A stretch of DNA of 64,000 nucleotides, taken from Sinanaerobacter chloroacetimidivorans (GTDB lineage: Bacteria > Bacillota > Clostridia > Peptostreptococcales > Anaerovoracaceae). The notes beneath the pieces are model-generated. The model saw nothing but the letters and a program-made list of their open reading frames with translations, searched no databases and had not been told where the DNA came from. Positions 10,792 through 19,904 of this stretch are shown here, piece by piece. The stretch covers positions 99,468 through 163,467 of the forward strand of contig NZ_JAGSND010000005.1 of NCBI RefSeq assembly GCF_018128545.1. The letters run 5' to 3'. How positions within the stretch are numbered: position 1 is the first letter of the stretch; every line of letters starts with the position of its first letter. A program made the translations under genes and the position numbers.

Positions 10792-10860
10792 AGAGAATCT
10801 GAAAATTATAAATCACGACAATCCGTGTATTTGTAATATTTTCAGATTCTCTATTTTTTT
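10792..10860 (+). terminator. terminator of the sigma-54 activator gene
   Basis: Long stem AGAGAATCTGAAAATTA (10792-10808) with its near-complement ending at 10851 (one unpaired base), an inner small CACG/CGTG hairpin, and a T-run at 10854-10860. It separates the activator gene from the sigma-54 promoter. Confidence 0.8.
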
Positions 10861-10881
10861 ATTTGGATGAGAACCTGAAAG

Positions 10882-10898
10882 TTGGCACAGGCGTTGCT
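10882..10898 (+). promoter_or_regulatory. sigma-54 (-24/-12) promoter of the dehydratase operon
   Basis: TTGGCAC, five bases, TTGCT: this matches the sigma-54 consensus TGGCAC-N5-TTGC[AT] at every defined position. The transcript should start near 10909, so a translation start at 10909 is impossible in practice and the TTG at 10957 behind AGGAGGT is preferred. Confidence 0.9.
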
Positions 10899-10956
10899 CA
10901 TATAGGAGATGAGAAAATGCAGAACATTCGATGATAGAGAAATAGGAGGTATCAAA

Positions 10957-12180
10957 TTGGAAGAGCAGAAGACATCAAAGCAATTGTTAGGCGAATTGCT
11001 GGATAAACATTATGCAGATGCCTTGCAGGCAAAAGCTGAAGGGAAAAAAATCGCTTGGTCAACTTCCATAGCACCCCAGGAGCTTCTTGAAACCATGGGC
11101 ATTCATGTTGTCTATCCTGAAAATCATGCTGCCGCCATCGGTGCCAGGAAGCATGCACAGCAATTCATTAATCACTCAGAAGGGAACGGTTATTCCGTGG
11201 ATATCTGTTCCTATGCCAGAGTCAATCTTGCATATATGGACATTCAGGAATGTGAAGCAGCAAATATGCCGCTGCCGGATTTTATCTTTTGCTGCAACAA
11301 CATCTGTAACACGGTAATCAAATGGTATGAAAATATCGCCAAAGAATTAAATATCCCGATGATTTTGTTCGATCTGCCATTTAACCACCAATATGAGGTG
11401 AATGATCAGAACGTGAAATACATAAAAGGGCAGTTTCTTCACGCCATTGCACAATTGGAGGAAATTACCGAACAGCGGTTTGATTATGACCGGTTCCGGG
11501 AAGTTATGAAAATTTCTTCGGAAACATCAAAGTGGTGGAAAAAAGCATCTCTGTTAGCCAGGGCAAAACCTTCGCCGCTGAACGGATTTGACTTGTTCAA
11601 TTATATGGCAACCATCGTATGTATGCGGGGAACAAGAGAAGGGCTGGAACTTTTCAAGCTCTGGCACGACGAGCTGGCAGAAAAGAGTGAAAAGGGAATT
11701 GGTCCATGGAAGGACGGAGAAGAAAAGTACAGGGTAATGTGGGACGGCATCGCATGCTGGCCGTATCTCGCCGATACGTATAAGGTCCTGAAGAAAAACG
11801 GCATCAACATGGTGACCTCCACCTATCCGGACTCCTGGTATATCGTTTATGAGGAAAATGATCTGGATGGAATGGCAAGAGCCTACAGTTCCAATTATGT
11901 AAACAGAAATCTTGATTTTGGAGCGGATAACATCATCAATATTGTGAAGGACTTCAGTTTAGACGGAATTATTTATCATTCCAACCGAAGCTGTAAACTG
12001 ATGGACTTCAGACAGTTTGAAGTACAGCGCAGGGTGGAAGCAGCAACCGGTATTCCTTCCGTCATCTTTGACGGGGATCAGACGGATCCCAGGGCATTTT
12101 CTCTTGCGCAGTATGAAACCAGAATCCAGGCATTGGTGGAAATGATGGAAGCCAGAAAGAAGAATGGGGGGATACGATAA
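10957..12180 (+). CDS. 2-hydroxyacyl-CoA dehydratase, subunit A (HgdA/HadB-like)
   Basis: One subunit of the oxygen-sensitive [4Fe-4S] enzyme that removes water from (R)-2-hydroxyacyl-CoA through a ketyl radical, giving 2-enoyl-CoA. The 407-residue protein has the family features IAWSTSIAPQELLETMG near residue 35, cysteines in DICSYAR and FCCNNICN that are likely cluster ligands, and a late HSNRSCKLMDF segment. The TTG start at 10957 has AGGAGGT six bases upstream; the ATG at 10909 would coincide with the predicted transcript start. The stop overlaps the next ATG by one base. Substrate could be any 2-hydroxyacyl-CoA; HgdA, HadB, FldB and LcdA are alike at this level. Confidence 0.93.
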   Translation: MEEQKTSKQLLGELLDKHYADALQAKAEGKKIAWSTSIAPQELLETMGIHVVYPENHAAAIGARKHAQQFINHSEGNGYSVDICSYARVNLAYMDIQECEAANMPLPDFIFCCNNICNTVIKWYENIAKELNIPMILFDLPFNHQYEVNDQNVKYIKGQFLHAIAQLEEITEQRFDYDRFREVMKISSETSKWWKKASLLARAKPSPLNGFDLFNYMATIVCMRGTREGLELFKLWHDELAEKSEKGIGPWKDGEEKYRVMWDGIACWPYLADTYKVLKKNGINMVTSTYPDSWYIVYEENDLDGMARAYSSNYVNRNLDFGADNIINIVKDFSLDGIIYHSNRSCKLMDFRQFEVQRRVEAATGIPSVIFDGDQTDPRAFSLAQYETRIQALVEMMEARKKNGGIR

Positions 12181-13310
12181 TGAACGATTTGATGCAACTG
12201 ATAAGGGAGCTAGAGGAAATTGGAGAGAATCCCCGCCCATCCATTCTGAAATCCATGAAAGAGACAGGGAAAGAAGCGGTAGGATGCTTTCCGATATACA
12301 CGCCGGAGGAGATTGTATATGCTGCAGGAATGCTGCCCGTTGGCATGTGGGGAGGGCAAATCGTTGGCAGGCAATCAGATAGATATCTTCAAAGCTTTTG
12401 CTGCTCCATTATGAAAGCAAACACGGAACAGGCATTGATCGGGAGCTATGATTTCCTTTCTGCGGTCATTCTTACCACCTTCTGCGATACTCTCAAGTGT
12501 ATTGTAGAAAACTGGAAAGTGGCCTTGCCGCAGCTCTGCTTGATTCCCATGGTATATCCGCAAAACAGAAAAATTGATGCAGGGAAACAATTTATGAGGG
12601 AAGAGCTGATGAGAGTCATTGCTGAGCTGGAAAAGGTGACGGGAAGGGAGATCACCGTCAAAGCACTGGAAGAGAGCGTAGAGCTATATGATGAGTATAG
12701 AAGAACCATGCAGGAATTTGTTGATCTTGTTCCGGAGCATCAGGAACTCCTTTCCGCAAAGCGAAGACATTTAATCATTAAAGCAGCCTATTTTATGGAT
12801 AAGAAAATCTATACAGAAAAGTTGAAAAAACTGATTCAGGAGATCAAGAAAATGCCGGTGGAACAGGGGAAAAAGAAAAAGATCATCATTACCGGATTAA
12901 TCAGCGAACCACAAGGCATGTTGGATATTTTGACGGAAAACGGTATGGTTATTGTTGCAGATGACCTGGCACATGAATCCAGGCAGTTTCGGTCCATTGC
13001 TCCCAAAAAAGGAGATGCGCTAGACAGAATGACTGAGAGGCTTGCCTTGCAGGACGGATGCGCCTTTTTGTATGACGAAGCAAAGTCCAGAGGCAGCATG
13101 CTCATCGACATGGTAAAGAAGTATGATGCAGATGGCATTATCTTCTGCCAATTAAAATTCTGTGATCCCGAAGAGTTTGACTATCCTATCATCAAGAAAG
13201 AGTTGCAGTTAAAAGAAATCCCCACTTTGTATATAGAGATAGAACAGCAGATGGATTCCTTGGAGCAATTGAGAACCAGAATCCAAAGCTTTGCAGAAAT
13301 GTTGGCATAA
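12180..13310 (+). CDS. 2-hydroxyacyl-CoA dehydratase, subunit B (HgdB/HadC-like)
   Basis: Second subunit of the dehydratase heterodimer. The 376-residue protein has the family opening VGCFPIYTPEEIVYAAGMLP, then YLQSFCCSIMK and TTFCDTLKCIVENW, and near the C-terminus GIIFCQLKFCDPEEFDYP; these cysteines include the probable cluster ligands. It overlaps the stop of subunit A by one base, so the two are translationally coupled, and it is followed after 12 bases by the activator gene. It is slightly shorter than subunit A, as usual for this family. Confidence 0.93.
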   Translation: MNDLMQLIRELEEIGENPRPSILKSMKETGKEAVGCFPIYTPEEIVYAAGMLPVGMWGGQIVGRQSDRYLQSFCCSIMKANTEQALIGSYDFLSAVILTTFCDTLKCIVENWKVALPQLCLIPMVYPQNRKIDAGKQFMREELMRVIAELEKVTGREITVKALEESVELYDEYRRTMQEFVDLVPEHQELLSAKRRHLIIKAAYFMDKKIYTEKLKKLIQEIKKMPVEQGKKKKIIITGLISEPQGMLDILTENGMVIVADDLAHESRQFRSIAPKKGDALDRMTERLALQDGCAFLYDEAKSRGSMLIDMVKKYDADGIIFCQLKFCDPEEFDYPIIKKELQLKEIPTLYIEIEQQMDSLEQLRTRIQSFAEMLA

Positions 13311-13322
13311 AGGAGAAACAAT

Positions 13323-14090
13323 ATGTATTTAGGAGTAGACATTGGCTCCTCTTCCTCAAAGGCTGTGATTATCGACACAAACGGTGTTGTCTGCGGGGAA
13401 GGGATCGTCAATATCGGTACAGGAAGCAAAGGGCCCCAGTTATCCGTTACCATGGCATTAGAGCAGGCTGGAATCGAAAAAGAGGATATCAAAAAGTGCG
13501 TGGTAACAGGCTACGGCAGAATGATGTATGAAGGTGCGGACAGGCAGATAACCGAAATTAGCTGCCATGCCAAGGGCGTAAAACATTTATGGCCGGATGC
13601 AAGCACCATCATTGATATCGGTGGGCAGGATGCCAAAGTGATTCGTGTATCGGTGAACGGAACAGTGGAGAATTTCGTAATGAATGAAAAATGCGCTGCA
13701 GGGACGGGAAGATTTCTGGAAGTGATGGCAAGAGTTCTGGACTGTAAAATACAAGATCTTGCCAGACTGGCAGCCAAAGGAAAACCTGGTGTTGTGATTA
13801 GTAATACCTGTACTGTATTTGCAGAATCAGAGGTGATCTCTCAGCTTGCTTCCGGAAAAAGTGTGGAAGATGTGGCGCTGGGAGCGCATACCTCTATCGC
13901 CCAAAGAATTGCAGGCCTATGTAATCGAATCGGAATTGCAGATGCTGTGGTGATGACCGGTGGCGTTGCCCTAAATTACAATGTGGTCACAGCAATAGAA
14001 AAAGAAATTAAACATTCAATTATCAGATTAGAGGATCCTCAGGCTATGGGTGCTCTGGGGGCAGCAATCTTCGCATTGGAAATGGATTAA
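13323..14090 (+). CDS. 2-hydroxyacyl-CoA dehydratase activator ATPase (HgdC/HadI-like)
   Basis: Homodimeric [4Fe-4S] ATPase (archerase) that injects one high-energy electron from ferredoxin into the dehydratase. The 255-residue protein has the ASKHA nucleotide fold: GVDIGSSSSKAVIID at the N-terminus, IDIGGQDAKVI, and MTGGVALN near the end. The dimer-bridging cluster is expected on the cysteines in EKCAAGTGRF and SNTCTVFAESE. It is placed directly after the two dehydratase subunits, whereas many clusters have the activator first. The call to the BadF/BadG/HgdC family is secure. Confidence 0.95.
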   Translation: MYLGVDIGSSSSKAVIIDTNGVVCGEGIVNIGTGSKGPQLSVTMALEQAGIEKEDIKKCVVTGYGRMMYEGADRQITEISCHAKGVKHLWPDASTIIDIGGQDAKVIRVSVNGTVENFVMNEKCAAGTGRFLEVMARVLDCKIQDLARLAAKGKPGVVISNTCTVFAESEVISQLASGKSVEDVALGAHTSIAQRIAGLCNRIGIADAVVMTGGVALNYNVVTAIEKEIKHSIIRLEDPQAMGALGAAIFALEMD

Positions 14091-14127
14091 GATACCGGGC
14101 TTAAGCCTGTGGGAAATGGAGGAAATT

Positions 14128-14982
14128 ATGAATATTAAAAAAGTCGCAATGGTAGGCGGGGGAACGATGGGAAATCAAATCGCAATGCAAGTGGCGATTT
14201 CCGGTTATGAAGTTACCTGTTATTCCAGAAAAGCAGAAACTGTGGAAAAGGCAGAAGCCTTTTCAAAAGGCTGGTTTGAGAAAAGTGTGGCAAAGGGAAA
14301 AATGACCGAAGCGGAGACTGCCGGAATCCAAAGCCGTCTTACGTTTACAACGGATCTGGCGGCAGCAGTCAAAGATGTGGATCTGGTCATAGAAGCAGTG
14401 GTGGACGTATTGGAAGTCAAAAGAGCCATTCTGAAACAAATCGATGCGCTGACACCCGACCATACGATTTTCGCCAGCAATAGTTCTTACATAGTAAGCT
14501 CCAAATTCTGTGATGTTGTATCACATCCGGAAAACGTATTAAATCTTCATTTCTTCAATCCGGCATTGATCATGAAGCTGGTAGAGGTTGTGAAAGGTCC
14601 CCATTGCAGTGAGGAAACCATCGAAACCATGCTTGCTTTCGTAGAATCGATTGGGAAAGTGCCGGCGCTTGTGAATAAGGAAATCTATGGTTTTATCGTA
14701 AACCGCATCTTCAGTGCCATAACAAAAGAGGCATGCTATATGTACGACCAGGGCGTTGCCTCCTTCGAAGATATCGACAAGGCGGTAAAGTTCGGCCTGT
14801 CACATCCCATGGGCCCCTTTGAACTTTTGGATATGACGGGAATTGATTTGGAGTATGACGTATTGACTGAGAAATATAGGATGACAGGGGACCTGTCGGA
14901 TAAACCCAGCCCTGCCATTGTAGAAAGATATGCAAGAGGTGAGTACGGGAGAAAGAGCAAAAAGGGATTCTATCAATATTAA
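14128..14982 (+). CDS. 3-hydroxyacyl-CoA dehydrogenase
   Basis: NAD-dependent oxidation of 3-hydroxyacyl-CoA to 3-oxoacyl-CoA. The 284-residue protein opens with the Rossmann motif VGGGTMGNQIA, has IEAVVDVLEVK, SNSSYIVSS and the catalytic-histidine segment LNLHFFNPA with a glutamate shortly after, then the C-terminal helical domain (PMGPFELLDMTGID). The ATG at 14128 follows GGAGG; a longer frame upstream runs back into the activator gene. The SNSS segment differs from the SNTSS of standard butyrate-pathway enzymes, so substrate preference may differ. It lies in the same operon as enoyl-CoA hydratase and thiolase. Confidence 0.92.
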   Translation: MNIKKVAMVGGGTMGNQIAMQVAISGYEVTCYSRKAETVEKAEAFSKGWFEKSVAKGKMTEAETAGIQSRLTFTTDLAAAVKDVDLVIEAVVDVLEVKRAILKQIDALTPDHTIFASNSSYIVSSKFCDVVSHPENVLNLHFFNPALIMKLVEVVKGPHCSEETIETMLAFVESIGKVPALVNKEIYGFIVNRIFSAITKEACYMYDQGVASFEDIDKAVKFGLSHPMGPFELLDMTGIDLEYDVLTEKYRMTGDLSDKPSPAIVERYARGEYGRKSKKGFYQY

Positions 14983-15023
14983 ACCTGATAATCCTTTTTT
15001 CTCGAGATGAAACGGAGGAACCT

Positions 15024-15791
15024 ATGGAATTTCTAATATATGAAATCATCGGTCAAATTGCCGTGATTAAGATCAATCGGCCCAAAGCGTTAAATGCCTT
15101 AAATCCTTTGGTAATAAAAGAGCTGGATGCTGTTATTAAAGAGATTGAGGAAAGCCCCGATGTAAAGGTACTCATTTTGGGAAGCAATAATCATTTCGCA
15201 GCAGGTGCGGACATCAAAGGAATGGTGGACTGCGATGTAGAAGAAGCTAAGTCCTTTTCGTTCTCCAATTCTCTTCAAAATATTCATGGTTTGAGGATCC
15301 CAACCATTGCAGCGATAGATGGTTATGCTTTGGGTGGCGGGTTGGAGCTTGCACTGACCTGTGACTTCAGAATCGCCTCTAGCGCTGCTAAGCTGGGATT
15401 CCCGGAAATCAATCTGGGTATTATGCCCGGGGCCGGGGGAACCATTAGAGCGCCCCGATTGATCGGAGAGTCGAAAGCCAAGGAATTGATTTTCTTTGGG
15501 GAGATGATAGATGCAAATGAAGCGCAACGTATTGGGCTTGTGAATCAGGTCGTGGAGAAAGAACAACTCATGGACACTGCCATGGAATGGGCCCGAAAGT
15601 TAAGTGAAAAAGCGCCAATTGCACTGAAGGCGGCAAAAGAAACCATTGAAGCGGGGCTGGAAGAGCCTCGGCTGAGGGAGGCCCTGAAAATCGAAGACCA
15701 AAATTGGGCCGGACTATTTGCAACATCAGATCAAAAAGAAGGTATGAGAGCCTTTATCGAAAAGAGAAAAGCGGTTTATCTAGGAAAATGA
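15024..15791 (+). CDS. enoyl-CoA hydratase (crotonase family)
   Basis: Adds water to 2-enoyl-CoA to give 3-hydroxyacyl-CoA. The 255-residue protein has the oxyanion-hole segments NHFAAGADIKGM (about 55-66) and AIDGYALGGGLELALTCD (about 95-112), and the catalytic glutamates in the GGLELAL and FPEINLGIMPGAGGT stretches. A GGAGG site precedes the ATG. It follows the 3-hydroxyacyl-CoA dehydrogenase gene by 41 bases and precedes thiolase, completing a beta-oxidation set downstream of the dehydratase. A related dehydratase or isomerase activity cannot be excluded. Confidence 0.9.
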   Translation: MEFLIYEIIGQIAVIKINRPKALNALNPLVIKELDAVIKEIEESPDVKVLILGSNNHFAAGADIKGMVDCDVEEAKSFSFSNSLQNIHGLRIPTIAAIDGYALGGGLELALTCDFRIASSAAKLGFPEINLGIMPGAGGTIRAPRLIGESKAKELIFFGEMIDANEAQRIGLVNQVVEKEQLMDTAMEWARKLSEKAPIALKAAKETIEAGLEEPRLREALKIEDQNWAGLFATSDQKEGMRAFIEKRKAVYLGK

Positions 15792-15847
15792 CCAGCGTTT
15801 TCCAATCAAAGATCAGTAATTCACAATCATATAAAGGAGGAAGAAAT

Positions 15848-17026
15848 ATGAGAAATGTAGTAATCGTAGCAGGTTGCAGAACGCCAATCGGCACCATCGG
15901 AGGTCAATTCAAGTCCATTACATCTTTGGATCTGTCCATTCCAGTCATGCAGCAATTAGTAGAACGATCAGGCATTGATCCAAGTATCATTGACGATGTG
16001 ATCTGGGGGTGCAACTACCAGAGAACCTATAAAGAGAACAACCTTGCAAGAGTAGCTGCCGTAAAAGCGGGTCTGCCTGTTACCGTTCCAGGGATAACAA
16101 TCCATAGAAACTGTACATCTTCAATGTCATCCATACAGATGGGCTACTACCAGATTAAGGCTGGAGAGGCTGACTGCATTATGGCAGGAGGTGCTGACAG
16201 CATGAGCACAGCACCCCACATGACTTTTGATGCCAGATATGGCAAGAAATTTGGACACAGCGAGCTTCGTGATTCGATGTGGGATTCCCTGACGAATTTA
16301 GGAGTAGGCCCTGCTATGGGTATCACGGCAGAAAATGTCGCTGAAAAATATGGAGTCTCTAGAGAAGAGCAGGATCAGTATGCACTATTAAGCCAGCAAA
16401 GAGCCGTAGCTGCAATCGATGCAGGGAAGTTCAAGGAAGAAATTATTCCAGTAACTATCCCCGGAAAAAAGGCAGACACGGTAATTGATACCGATGAATA
16501 CCCAAAAAGAGATGTAACATTGGAAGGACTTGCAAAGCTAAGAGCAACCTTTAAGGATGGAGGAACTGTAACACCCGGAAATGCATCGGGAATGAATGAT
16601 GCCGCTTCAGGCGTACTGCTGGTTGAAGAAGAGAAGGCAAAAGAATTAGGACTTCCGATCTTAGCAAGAATCGTATCCGTAGCCACTACCGGAGTAGAAC
16701 CTGAAATTATGGGCATTGGTCCGGTAAGTTCTTCAAAGAAAGCGTTGGAAAAAGCCGGGCTTACCATTGAGGATATTGAACTGTTCGAAATTAATGAGGC
16801 TTTTGCCGCACAATGTGTTGCAGTAGAAAAAGAGCTGGGAATTAACAGAGATATTCTAAACGTAAATGGTGGAGGTATTTCTCTAGGTCATCCGGTGGGC
16901 GCGACGGGAAGCAGAATTGTAATTACCTTACTGTATGAAATGGAGAGAAGAAACAACAAGTATGGACTCGCCACCCTTTGCGCAGGAGGGGGGATGGGCA
17001 CCACTGTCATTGTCGAAAGAATTTAA
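15848..17026 (+). CDS. acetyl-CoA C-acyltransferase (thiolase)
   Basis: Cleaves 3-oxoacyl-CoA with CoA to acetyl-CoA and a shortened acyl-CoA, or works in reverse. The 392-residue protein has the nucleophilic cysteine in HRNCTSSMSS (near residue 89), NEAFAAQ, the histidine in GHPVGATGSR and the second cysteine in CAGGGMG. The ATG at 15848 is chosen over an upstream frame because of the AAAGGAGGAA site and family length. As the last carbon-skeleton enzyme of the set it implies that the 3-oxoacyl-CoA has no alpha branch. An acetoacetyl-CoA thiolase is the simplest assignment. Confidence 0.93.
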   Translation: MRNVVIVAGCRTPIGTIGGQFKSITSLDLSIPVMQQLVERSGIDPSIIDDVIWGCNYQRTYKENNLARVAAVKAGLPVTVPGITIHRNCTSSMSSIQMGYYQIKAGEADCIMAGGADSMSTAPHMTFDARYGKKFGHSELRDSMWDSLTNLGVGPAMGITAENVAEKYGVSREEQDQYALLSQQRAVAAIDAGKFKEEIIPVTIPGKKADTVIDTDEYPKRDVTLEGLAKLRATFKDGGTVTPGNASGMNDAASGVLLVEEEKAKELGLPILARIVSVATTGVEPEIMGIGPVSSSKKALEKAGLTIEDIELFEINEAFAAQCVAVEKELGINRDILNVNGGGISLGHPVGATGSRIVITLLYEMERRNNKYGLATLCAGGGMGTTVIVERI

Positions 17027-17035
17027 TTCGGGGTT

Positions 17036-17108
17036 AGCATCGGCGGCTAACAAAGTCATTGAGCAAAATTGCCTTTGCAAACCGTGTTGTACTTTGTCAA
17101 CCGATGCT
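17036..17108 (+). other. intercistronic two-part hairpin in the operon
   Basis: AGCATCGG (17036-17043) pairs with CCGATGCT (17101-17108), and inside it ACAAAGT (17050-17056) pairs with ACTTTGT (17091-17097). No T-run follows. It fills most of the 123-base gap between thiolase and CoA-transferase and may set mRNA stability or processing. Confidence 0.45.
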
Positions 17109-17149
17109 ACTGTTTAACGAAACCACAGTTTTATTAAGGAGAAGAGAAG

Positions 17150-18526
17150 ATGGTTAATTTAAAGCAACTTTGTAAAAACAGCGAACTCGCAGCTGAATAC
17201 AAAAAAAAGCTTGTAACAGCAGACGAGGCCGTAAAAGTAGTAAAATCGGGTGATCGTGTCCATTATGGCCTTTTCTGCGGAATCGTCAGAGATTTGGACC
17301 AAGCATTGGCAAAACGTACTGAGGAGCTTCAGAATGTATTGGTATGCGACACCATCTGGGCTTACGATGAGATTCCGGCCATTTTGAAGGCTGACCCTGA
17401 TTCAAAGCACTTCAAGTATCTAAGCACCCATATGAGCGGATTGGATCGAAAGATGAACAAAGAAGGAAGATGCTGGTTCATTCCGGTACAATTCCGTGAA
17501 AATCCTAAGCTTTGGGCTGAAAACGTAGGGGATATCGACGTGGCCATGCTTCAGGTTTCGCCTATGGACCGATTCGGACATTTTAACTTTGGTCCCCAGA
17601 CAGCAGAGTATTGGGGAATATTCGCTGCCGCAAAAAAAATCATTGTAGAAGTAAATGAAAACCAGCCGGTCGTTCATGGTGTTCAAAATAGCATACATAT
17701 TTCACAGGTAGACATGATCGTAGAAGGTTCCAATGGGAAGCTGCCAAACCTGATCGCAAAACCTGCCAGTGAGACGGAAAAGAAGATTGCCGGACATATT
17801 GTAGAGAGAATCAGAAGCGGAAGCACATTACAGCTAGGTATCGGCGGAATGCCGAACTACGTGGGATCCATGATATCCGAATCCGATATTAATGATTTGA
17901 GTGTACATACGGAAATGTTTGTAGACGCTTATGTAAATCTTTATAATGAGGGTAAGATTACGGGCAATAAGAACACAAACAAAGGGAAAATGGTGTTTAC
18001 CTTTGCTATGGGCTCACAGGCAGTGTATGATTTTCTGGACGATAATCCCATGGGCTATATGGCACCGGTTGACTATGTCAACGCCTTGGAGGTCATTGCC
18101 GCTAACGATAATTTCGTTTCCATCAATAGCTGTCTCCAGGTTGACCTCTTTGGACAGGTAAATTCGGAATCAGCCGGGCTTCAGCACATTGGAGGGACCG
18201 GGGGGCAGTTGGACTTCGTAATGGGTGCGTTTAAATCCAATGGAGGCCAAAGCTTCCTTTGTACACCATCTGTAAGAATCAATAAAGATGGAAGCAAGGA
18301 ATCCCTGATCGTGCCAAGATTACCCGAGGGTTCTATCGTATCTGCGCCAAGAAGCGCCAGCCATTATATCGTAACAGAATTTGGCGCTGCTAATATGAAA
18401 GGGAAATCCACCTGGGAAAGGTCGGAATTGCTCATTTCCATCGCACATCCTGAGTTCCAGGATGAATTGATCAAAGAAGCAGAGAAAATGGGAATTTGGA
18501 AAAATAGCAGTAAAATATGTTATTAA
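17150..18526 (+). CDS. acyl-CoA:acetate CoA-transferase (butyryl-CoA/4-hydroxybutyrate CoA-transferase family)
   Basis: Moves CoA between acetyl-CoA/acyl-CoA and a carboxylic acid via a glutamyl-CoA thioester. The 458-residue protein has the family pattern QLGIGGMPNYVG, NSESAGLQHIGGTGGQLDFVMGA (shown here only as a family landmark near residues 343-365) and TEFGAANMKGKS. The glutamate of the NSESAG segment is the likely catalytic residue. In this operon it may activate the 2-hydroxy acid to its CoA ester with acetyl-CoA, or release the final acid. Members include butyryl-CoA:acetate and 4-hydroxybutyrate CoA-transferases, which cannot be separated here. An AAGGAGAAG site precedes the ATG. Confidence 0.9.
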   Translation: MVNLKQLCKNSELAAEYKKKLVTADEAVKVVKSGDRVHYGLFCGIVRDLDQALAKRTEELQNVLVCDTIWAYDEIPAILKADPDSKHFKYLSTHMSGLDRKMNKEGRCWFIPVQFRENPKLWAENVGDIDVAMLQVSPMDRFGHFNFGPQTAEYWGIFAAAKKIIVEVNENQPVVHGVQNSIHISQVDMIVEGSNGKLPNLIAKPASETEKKIAGHIVERIRSGSTLQLGIGGMPNYVGSMISESDINDLSVHTEMFVDAYVNLYNEGKITGNKNTNKGKMVFTFAMGSQAVYDFLDDNPMGYMAPVDYVNALEVIAANDNFVSINSCLQVDLFGQVNSESAGLQHIGGTGGQLDFVMGAFKSNGGQSFLCTPSVRINKDGSKESLIVPRLPEGSIVSAPRSASHYIVTEFGAANMKGKSTWERSELLISIAHPEFQDELIKEAEKMGIWKNSSKICY

Positions 18527-18545
18527 GTTGTGAGGAGGAGGAAAA

Positions 18546-19823
18546 ATGAAAATGAAATATGACGATTACAAGGAATACTTAAGCCCTGTTCTGGCGAAAG
18601 CGACAAATCTCGTAGTAGAGAGCGCCAAAGGCAGCTATATTACAGATGTGGACGGCAATACATATTTAGACTTTGTGCAAGGAATCGCAGTAAATGCCTT
18701 GGGGCATTGTCATCCGGAAGTCGTGAAGGCAATATGTGCCCAGACTGAAAAGCTGATTTCAGCTTCTTTCAATCTTGTCAATTATCCTACGACATTGGGA
18801 TTAGCCAAAGAACTTTCAAAAGTGACGCCTGGAGACCTTGACGTTATCTTTTTCAGCAATGGCGGTGCTGAGGCCAATGATGGTGCTCTCAAATTAGCAC
18901 GTAATTTTACACATCGTCCTGGGATTATCTCTTTCAGAGGTTCCTTTCATGGCAGAACGATTGGTGCTGCCAGTATCACCGGCTCTAATTCAAAATATAG
19001 AAAGAATCAAGAGCCGTTGCTGCCCTCTGTATACTTCACACCTTATCCGACATGTTACCGATGCCCATATAACACGACTGAAGATAAGTGCTCTTTAGAC
19101 TGTCTTCAAGAGCTGCAAAGAACTTTTGACTATCTGATTGCGCCTGAAAATGTAGCAGCAATTATCATGGAACCGGTTATGGGAGAAGGCGGATATGTAG
19201 TGCCTCCTAAAAGGTTTGTTCAGGAGCTCAGAAAATTGTGTACAAAGCATGGTATTCTGCTAATCTTTGATGAAATTCAGTCCGGATTCGGAAGAACCGG
19301 TAAAATGTTTGCCAGCGAACACTTTGATGTCATGCCCGATATTATGACGCTGGGAAAAGCCATTGCAGGCGGCCTTCCGATGTCGGCAATTGTCAGTACC
19401 AATGAAATTATGGAAACTTGGAAGCCAGGCATGCATGGAACCACCTTCGGAGGTCACCCGGTATGCGCAGCGGCAGGATTGGCAGTGCTAAAGGTCTTCG
19501 AAGAAGAAAATATACTGGAAAATGTAAATACACAGGGAGATTATCTAAGGGCCAGATTGCTGGAGATGCAGAAAAAATATCCTGTTATGGGAGATGTCAG
19601 AGGCCTGGGACTCATGATGGCAGTAGAGTTTGTGAATCTTGATAAGTCACCAAGTGCAGAAGCGTTGAACAAGGTAAAGGATTACTGTCTGCATCATGGG
19701 CTCCTCACATTAAGCTGCGGCGTTTATGGCAACGGCTTCAGATTTGCAACGCCTCTTAATATCAATCGTGAGGATCTGGATAAAGGATTGGCAATATTCG
19801 AAGATGCTCTTAAAAATCTATAG
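18546..19823 (+). CDS. class III aminotransferase (4-aminobutyrate/ornithine type)
   Basis: PLP enzyme that usually moves an omega-amino group (GABA, 5-aminovalerate, ornithine, acetylornithine) to a 2-oxo acid. The 425-residue protein has FFSNGGAEANDGALKLAR near residue 103, FRGSFHGRTIGA, the PLP-facing aspartate in IFDEIQSGFGRTG, and the Schiff-base lysine in LGKAIAGGLPMSA. An inserted cysteine-rich loop (CYRCPYN...CSLDC, about 171-186) resembles the one found in some GABA aminotransferases. It is preceded by GAGGAGGAGG and lies 20 bases after the CoA-transferase. Its presence suggests that the operon's substrate is an amino acid, possibly omega-aminated. Confidence 0.9.
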   Translation: MKMKYDDYKEYLSPVLAKATNLVVESAKGSYITDVDGNTYLDFVQGIAVNALGHCHPEVVKAICAQTEKLISASFNLVNYPTTLGLAKELSKVTPGDLDVIFFSNGGAEANDGALKLARNFTHRPGIISFRGSFHGRTIGAASITGSNSKYRKNQEPLLPSVYFTPYPTCYRCPYNTTEDKCSLDCLQELQRTFDYLIAPENVAAIIMEPVMGEGGYVVPPKRFVQELRKLCTKHGILLIFDEIQSGFGRTGKMFASEHFDVMPDIMTLGKAIAGGLPMSAIVSTNEIMETWKPGMHGTTFGGHPVCAAAGLAVLKVFEEENILENVNTQGDYLRARLLEMQKKYPVMGDVRGLGLMMAVEFVNLDKSPSAEALNKVKDYCLHHGLLTLSCGVYGNGFRFATPLNINREDLDKGLAIFEDALKNL

Positions 19824-19904
19824 GACAGCTGGCTAAAATTCAATTGTATCATCTCATTCAGTTAGCTTTATGCCATGCTGATACAGCACATGGAGGAAAG
19901 TAAA

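Noticed and set aside
10909-10956. ATG at 10909 as the start of dehydratase subunit A
   Set aside because: It coincides with the predicted sigma-54 transcript start and lacks a leader; the TTG at 10957 has an ideal AGGAGGT.
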